10,699 nt of DNA from NCBI GenBank assembly GCA_035762425.1, contig DASTOW010000260.1, forward strand, positions 1 through 10,699. The letters run 5' to 3'. Shown one piece after another: positions 6,487 through 10,699 of the stretch (its first letter is position 1; every line of letters starts with the position of its first letter). The position numbers and the translations under genes are program-made. Origin of the DNA: AWTP1-13 sp035762425. GTDB lineage: Bacteria; Pseudomonadota; Alphaproteobacteria; Rhizobiales; Hyphomicrobiaceae. The notes under the pieces are model-generated. The model saw only the letters and a program-made list of their open reading frames with translations, was not told where the DNA came from and did no database searches.

Positions 6487-8244
6487 ATGGCCTTTGAGTT
6501 CGGCCCCTTTCGCCTGGACGAACCTGGACGCGCCCTACGGTTGGCAGACCGCGAGGTGCCGCTGCAGCCGCGCGTGTTCGATCTCCTGGTCTTCCTGATC
6601 CACAACCGCGACCGCGTAGTCGCCAAAGACGAGCTGCTCGACACGCTCTGGTCAGGCGTGACGGTGACGGACAATTCCCTGCAGCGGGCGGTCAGCTCGC
6701 TGCGCAGTGCGTTGCGCGAGGGCGGCGCTGCCGACGCGATCCGCAATTTTTCCCGCAACGGCTATCGATTTGTCTGGCCGCAACCAGGCAATGACGCGCC
6801 GCAAGCGACGCAGAGCGCGGCCGTCGGCGGGCTCGAGGCTGCCCGGCGGGCGGTGCTCGACCAGCGCTGGGCCGATGCTGGCGGGCATTACAAGGCCGCC
6901 GACCAAGCCGCTCCGCTCGAAGGCAAGGATCTCGACGCCTGGGCACTCGCCTTGCTGTGCCTCGGGCAGCCCAGCGAAGCCATTCCGGTACTCGTTCGTG
7001 CGGTCGGAGCGCACACCAAGGCTGGCCAGAACGGCGCTGCGGCCGAGAGCGCCGTCTTGCTATCGGCCCTGCATCTAGAGCGCGGGGAAGGCGCGGTGTC
7101 CAAAGGTTGGCTGGCCAGAAGCGAGGACCTGACCGCTGGCGAGCCGGAGTCGGCGGCCAAGGGCTTGACGCTTTGGATGCGCTCGCGCATCGCGGCATTC
7201 GACAGCGCGCCGGAGCAGGCCGTTGGCTTCGCCGACGCTGCCTACGATCTTGGCCGGCGCCGCGGCAGCGGCAAGGTCGAAGCGCTCGGCCTCATGTATC
7301 GCGGGTTCTTCAAACTCAGCCTCGGAGACACACGGGCCGGCCTGGCGGACCAGGATCACGCCGCCGCACTCGCGCTCGCCAGCAACATCGACCCGATCAC
7401 AGGCGGCACGCTCTACTGCAATATCTTGTGGACCTGCCGCACCTTCGGCGACTGGGCGCGCGCCAACCAGTGGACGCTCGGCTATCAGCAGTTCTGCCGC
7501 GAGAGCGGCATGGAGTTGTCGGGCTCCTGCCAGCTGCATCGTGCCGAGGTACTGGGCGTGCGCGGCTCGCTCCAGGACGCCTTGGCGCACATCAAAGATG
7601 CGCTGTCGCGGCTTGCAAGCGACGCACCGTGGGCGGTCGGCGACGCGCATCGCGTGCTCGGCGATATCCATGCTGCGATCGGCAACACCGATCTGGCCCG
7701 TGCGGCTTACGAGAAATGTTACGCGCTCGACTGGAACCCGGAGCCCGGCAACGCCATGCTGCTGCTGGAGCTCGGTGAGCCGGAGGCGGCCTACGCGAGC
7801 CTCGAAGGCAGCCTGATCGGTCAGAGCTGGTGGACCTTGCAGCGGCAGGGCGTGCTGCTCGCCCATCTGGCCTACGTGGCGGCACGTGCTGGCCACTTCG
7901 ACAGGGCGCAGGCCCTGATCGCCGACCTGGCAGGCAATGAGGAGCGCTGGCCGATGCCGTCGATCCGCGCCCTCACCAACGAGGCGGCTGCCCTGCTTGC
8001 CAGCCGCCACAGCGGCGATGCCCGCGCAGCGCTGCGCCACATGCATCTGGCGCGGCAGCTTTGGACCAGCGCCGAATCCCGGTTGAACGCAACACGGCTG
8101 CGCCTCGAGATCGCGGCGCTGCAGCTGGACCTCGGCGAGGCGGCCGGCGCCGCCACCGAAATCCGTGCCGCGGCCGCCGTCGCCAAACAGCTGGGGTCGG
8201 ATAAGCTGCAGAGGCGCGCCGCCGCTTTGCAGCGGCGCCTATAG
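6487..8244 (+). CDS. Winged-helix (OmpR/PhoB-type) regulator with TPR-like region
   Basis: A 585-aa one-component transcription regulator, cytoplasmic. Residues 1-100 form an OmpR/PhoB-type DNA-binding domain: FEFGPFRLD opening, RVFDLLVFLIHNRDRVVAKDEL (about 29-50, written here as RVFDLLVFLI and HNRDRVVAKDEL), recognition helix TDNSLQRAVSSLRSAL (61-76) and wing IRNFSRNGYRF (85-95). No receiver domain and no membrane helix are present, unlike response regulators or CadC. From about residue 110 to the end the protein is Ala/Leu-rich helical hairpins of TPR type, for example ARAGHFDRAQALIADLA, a probable sensing or protein-binding scaffold; the ligand is unknown. I chose the ATG at 6487 (GGGGTGG upstream) over an in-frame TTG at 6460. 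It is convergent with fhs, the stops 28 nt apart, and divergent from the DUF4242 gene, its most likely target. Confidence 0.8.
   Translation: MAFEFGPFRLDEPGRALRLADREVPLQPRVFDLLVFLIHNRDRVVAKDELLDTLWSGVTVTDNSLQRAVSSLRSALREGGAADAIRNFSRNGYRFVWPQPGNDAPQATQSAAVGGLEAARRAVLDQRWADAGGHYKAADQAAPLEGKDLDAWALALLCLGQPSEAIPVLVRAVGAHTKAGQNGAAAESAVLLSALHLERGEGAVSKGWLARSEDLTAGEPESAAKGLTLWMRSRIAAFDSAPEQAVGFADAAYDLGRRRGSGKVEALGLMYRGFFKLSLGDTRAGLADQDHAAALALASNIDPITGGTLYCNILWTCRTFGDWARANQWTLGYQQFCRESGMELSGSCQLHRAEVLGVRGSLQDALAHIKDALSRLASDAPWAVGDAHRVLGDIHAAIGNTDLARAAYEKCYALDWNPEPGNAMLLLELGEPEAAYASLEGSLIGQSWWTLQRQGVLLAHLAYVAARAGHFDRAQALIADLAGNEERWPMPSIRALTNEAAALLASRHSGDARAALRHMHLARQLWTSAESRLNATRLRLEIAALQLDLGEAAGAATEIRAAAAVAKQLGSDKLQRRAAALQRRL
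8220..8237 (+). terminator. GC-rich hairpin at the 3' end of the regulator gene
   Basis: CGCCGCT (8220-8226) and AGCGGCG (8231-8237) form a 7-bp stem with a TTGC loop, ending 4 bases before the regulator stop codon. It sits at the convergent junction with fhs and could act in both directions, but lacks a T run. Confidence 0.3.
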
Positions 8245-8272
8245 ACGGGCCGGACAACGCGGCCGCGCAGGC

Positions 8273-9949
8273 TCAGAACAGGCCTTCGATCTGGCCCTTG
8301 TCGTTGAGGTAGATCTTCTCCGACGACGGGACCTTGGGCAGGCCCGGCATGGTCATGATCTCGCCGCAGATCGCCACCACGAAGCCGGCGCCGGCCGACA
8401 GCCTCACCTCGCGCACCGGTACCACGTGGCCGGTCGGCGCGCCGCGCAGGTTGGGATCGGTGGAGAAGGAGTACTGCGTCTTGGCCATGCACACCGGCAG
8501 ATGGCCGTAGCCGGCGTCCTGCCAGCCTTTCAGCTGGTCGCGCACCGACTTGTCGGCGATCGCCTCCGAGCCGCGGTAGATCTTCTGCACGATGGTGTTG
8601 ATCTTGTCGAACAGCGGCATCTCGTCCGCATAGAGCGGCTGGAACTTGGAGGCGCCGGACTCGGCGAGTTCGACGACCTTGCGTGCCAGCTCCTCGACGC
8701 CGGCCGAACCGTGCGCCCAGTGCTTGCAGAGGATGGCCTCCGCGCCCTGCGCCTTCACGTACTCCTTCATCGCCGCGATCTCGGCGTCGGTGTCGGACAT
8801 GAAGTGGTTCATGGCCACCACGACCGGCACGCCGAACGACTTGACGTTCTCGATGTGGCGACCGAGGTTGGCGCAGCCCTTCTTGACCGCCTCGACGTTC
8901 TCCTTGCCGAGGTCTTCCTTCTTGACGCCGCCGTTCATCTTCATGGCGCGCACGGTGGCGACGATGACGGCTGCCGCCGGCTTGAGACCCGCCTTGCGGC
9001 ACTTGATGTCGAAGAATTTCTCGGCGCCGAGGTCCGCACCGAATCCGGCTTCGGTCACGACGTAGTCGGCAAGCTTTAGCGCCGTGGTCGTGGCGACCAC
9101 CGAGTTGCAGCCGTGCGCGATATTGGCGAACGGGCCGCCGTGCACGAACGCCGGGTTGTTTTCCAGCGTCTGCACGAGGTTGGGCTGCATGGCATCCTTG
9201 AGCACAACGGCCATCGCGCCGTCGGCCTTCAGGTCACGGGCATACACCGGGCTGCGGTCGCGGCGGTAGGCGACGATGATGTCGCCGATGCGCTTCTGCA
9301 AATCCTTGAGATCGGTGGCGAGGCACAGGATGGCCATCACCTCGGAGGCGACGGTGATGTCGAAGCCGGCCTCACGCGGATAGCCGTTGGCGACGCCGCC
9401 CAGCGAGCACACGATCTCGCGCAGCGCGCGATCGTTCATGTCCATGACCCGGCGCCAGACGACGCGGCGCGTGTCGATGCCGAGCTCGTTGCCCCAGTAG
9501 ATGTGGTTGTCGATCAGCGCCGACAGCAGGTTGTGCGCGGTGGTGATGGCGTGGAAATCGCCGGTGAAGTGCAGGTTCATGTCCTCCATCGGCACGACCT
9601 GCGCATGGCCGCCGCCGGCCGCCCCGCCCTTGACGCCGAAGTTCGGGCCGAGCGAAGCTTCGCGGATACACACGATCGCCTTCTTGCCGATGCGGTTCAG
9701 ACCGTCGCCGAGGCCGACCGTGGTGGTGGTCTTGCCTTCGCCGGCCGGCGTCGGGTTGACGGCAGTGACCAGGATCAGCTTGCCGTCCTTGCCGCTCTTC
9801 TTGGCGGCGATGAACTCGGCGGAGATCTTCGCTTTGTCGTGGCCGTAGGGCAGCAGGTGCTCGGCCGGGATGCCGAGCTTGGCGCCGACCTCCATGATCG
9901 GCTTCTTCTTCGCCTCGCGCGCAATTTCAATGTCTGACTTCACCGACAT
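8273..9949 (-). CDS. fhs: Formate-tetrahydrofolate ligase
   Basis: A 558-aa cytoplasmic enzyme (FTHFS, also FtfL) joining formate to tetrahydrofolate with ATP to give 10-formyl-THF, the entry of formate into one-carbon metabolism. Visible marks are the phosphate loop PTPAGEGKTTT (66-76), REASLGPNFGVKGGAAGGG (96-114), EDMNLHFTGDFHAITTAH (122-139), HGGPFANIAHGCNS near the middle, TEAGFGADLGAEKF, KTQYSFSTDP and the end GEIMTMPGLPK then QIEGLF. Length and sequence fit the methylotroph FtfL type (about 557 aa). The usual REPSLGP is REASLGP here (Ala98). The start ATG (9947-9949) has GGGAG at 9959-9963, 9 nt away; an in-frame start at 10069 would add 40 residues without family match. It lies about 190 bases after the formyltransferase gene on the same strand, probably in one unit with it. 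Confidence 0.96.
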   Translation of the reverse strand: MSVKSDIEIAREAKKKPIMEVGAKLGIPAEHLLPYGHDKAKISAEFIAAKKSGKDGKLILVTAVNPTPAGEGKTTTTVGLGDGLNRIGKKAIVCIREASLGPNFGVKGGAAGGGHAQVVPMEDMNLHFTGDFHAITTAHNLLSALIDNHIYWGNELGIDTRRVVWRRVMDMNDRALREIVCSLGGVANGYPREAGFDITVASEVMAILCLATDLKDLQKRIGDIIVAYRRDRSPVYARDLKADGAMAVVLKDAMQPNLVQTLENNPAFVHGGPFANIAHGCNSVVATTTALKLADYVVTEAGFGADLGAEKFFDIKCRKAGLKPAAAVIVATVRAMKMNGGVKKEDLGKENVEAVKKGCANLGRHIENVKSFGVPVVVAMNHFMSDTDAEIAAMKEYVKAQGAEAILCKHWAHGSAGVEELARKVVELAESGASKFQPLYADEMPLFDKINTIVQKIYRGSEAIADKSVRDQLKGWQDAGYGHLPVCMAKTQYSFSTDPNLRGAPTGHVVPVREVRLSAGAGFVVAICGEIMTMPGLPKVPSSEKIYLNDKGQIEGLF

Positions 9950-10140
9950 ATGTGCTTTCTCCCGTGGGGTCTCATGCGTGGTTGTTTGCCCGATGGACTG
10001 GGCCGCGCTGGCCATATCGTTGCGCTCTCCCCCGAGCCAGGCGGGAAGCCATGATCGTCCGGCCGTCAAATCCGCTCTCCTGCATCAGCGCTCGCGCTTT
10101 GGGGTCAATTCCCGCCGGGCAACAAGATTTGCCGCAATCA
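9950..10140 (-). other. Gap between the formyltransferase gene and fhs
   Basis: 191 bases without a supported gene. The fhs ribosome site GGGAG is at 9959-9963. Just past the formyltransferase stop codon, GGCAA (10118-10122) and TTGCC (10129-10133) form a small 5-bp dyad with a 6-nt spacer. No clear promoter or strong terminator is seen, so fhs may be read from the upstream gene or from an unrecognised promoter here. Confidence 0.35.
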
Positions 10141-10699
10141 TCACGCCTGCGGCTTCGGTGCGGGTTTGTCGAACACGTCGCCGACCTTGAGGCCGGCAGC
10201 CTTGACGAACTCGCCGGCCGGGATCTTCTTGCCGTCGGCGCCGCGCACGCGCTTGGCGAGGATGGCCCCGCCGCCGGCTGCGATCGTGACGCCATTGCCG
10301 TCGATGGCGACGATCTCGCCGGGCTTGCCGGTGGCTGCAACCTTGGCGCTGTCGAAGATGTCAACCTTCTGGCCCTTGATGGTGCCCCAGGCCCCCGGCG
10401 CTGGATTGGCCGCGCGGATCACGTTGTAGACGTCGGCGACGGGCTTCGACCAATCGAGCTCGGCCAGGTCCTTCTTGAACCAGCTTTCGTAGGAGCCGTC
10501 GGCTAGGTTCTGGGGATGCCTGAGCTTGACGCCGGCGCGCACCAGCTCCAGCCCCTCGATCATGGCATCGACGCCCATCGGGAACAGCTTCTTGAAGTAG
10601 ACGTCGCCCAGCGACTCGTCGGGGCCGATCTCGGTCGTCTTCTGGATCAGGATCGGACCCTCGTCGAGGCCCTCGTTCGGCCAGAAGATGGTGAGGCCG
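10141..10699 (-). CDS. Formyltransferase resembling the 10-formyl-THF dehydrogenase hydrolase domain, partial
   Basis: The 5' end is beyond base 10699; 185 codons are visible. The N-terminal catalytic fold ends with GLTIFWPNEGLDEGPILIQK, where the Asp in GLDEG matches the catalytic Asp of methionyl-tRNA formyltransferase (Fmt) and 10-formyl-THF hydrolases. Then come KKLFPMGVDAMIEGLELV and a C-terminal OB-like domain with NVIRAANPAPGAW, AIDGNGVTIAAGGGAILAKRV and a Pro/Lys tail. The FWP-GLD-GPIL-QK and LFP-GV-MIE blocks resemble the hydrolase half of animal 10-formyl-THF dehydrogenase (ALDH1L1) more than Fmt. It stops with no acyl-carrier or aldehyde dehydrogenase domain. With fhs next, it likely uses 10-formyl-THF as donor, releasing formate or formylating an acceptor that is not determinable from sequence. 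Confidence 0.82.
   Translation of the reverse strand, partial: GLTIFWPNEGLDEGPILIQKTTEIGPDESLGDVYFKKLFPMGVDAMIEGLELVRAGVKLRHPQNLADGSYESWFKKDLAELDWSKPVADVYNVIRAANPAPGAWGTIKGQKVDIFDSAKVAATGKPGEIVAIDGNGVTIAAGGGAILAKRVRGADGKKIPAGEFVKAAGLKVGDVFDKPAPKPQA

Noticed and set aside
7075..8046. Long open reading (323 codons) on the minus strand opposite the regulator
   Set aside because: Antisense to the TPR-like region, with no family match; the plus-strand protein has a recognisable winged-helix domain and fits coding.
8256..8263. GCGGCCGC palindrome between the regulator and fhs
   Set aside because: A short GC palindrome expected by chance here; no link to a known site type.
7872..9002. 376-codon minus-strand reading across the fhs end and the regulator
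   Set aside because: It overlaps conserved fhs sequence in another frame and gives Arg-rich, low-complexity protein.
9950..10069. 40-residue N-terminal extension of fhs
   Set aside because: Family members begin near MSVKSDIEIA, and the ATG at 9947-9949 has its own GGGAG site.

Overview
The window is GC-rich and compactly coded. It reads like chromosomal DNA of an alphaproteobacterium, probably of the order Hyphomicrobiales. This is inferred from the base composition, the closeness of the formate-tetrahydrofolate ligase to the methylotroph FtfL type, and a winged-helix/TPR regulator style common in that group. No rRNA, tRNA, CRISPR array, insertion sequence or phage gene was seen.

Layout from left to right. 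(1) Positions 1-114, minus strand: the first 38 codons of a protein with a Sec signal peptide, cut by the window edge. (2) Positions 265-5078, minus strand: a likely catabolic gene set transcribed right to left. It holds a divergent 2-oxoglutarate-dehydrogenase-type E1 enzyme (sucA family, 881 aa), then an RraA-type aldolase/decarboxylase, then a major facilitator transporter whose GTG start lies 2 nt past the RraA stop. The transporter N-terminus carries a 15-bp tandem repeat. (3) Positions 5079-5379: a gene-free stretch with an AT-rich core, the likely divergent promoter region. (4) Positions 5380-5655, plus strand: a 91-aa protein of unknown function. (5) Positions 5800-6350, minus strand: a DUF4242 (SCO4226-like) small protein and, after a hairpin, a possible 60-aa exported or membrane peptide. 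(6) Positions 6487-8244, plus strand: a 585-aa OmpR-type winged-helix regulator with a long TPR-like helical region, divergent from the DUF4242 gene; a 6-bp dyad lies between them. (7) Positions 8273-10699, minus strand: fhs (formate-tetrahydrofolate ligase), preceded by the C-terminal two thirds or so of a formyltransferase resembling the hydrolase domain of 10-formyl-THF dehydrogenase.

How the genes may work together. The E1/RraA/transporter set looks like uptake of an organic acid followed by aldol cleavage or decarboxylation and thiamine-dependent oxo-acid chemistry; the substrate is not determinable from sequence. The E1 has no E2 or E3 gene beside it and has unusual residues in its cofactor motif, so it is probably a specialised paralogue, not the TCA-cycle enzyme. 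The fhs/formyltransferase pair is a one-carbon module: formate is charged onto tetrahydrofolate, and the formyl group is then transferred or released. The DUF4242 gene and the winged-helix/TPR regulator look like a regulator-target pair.
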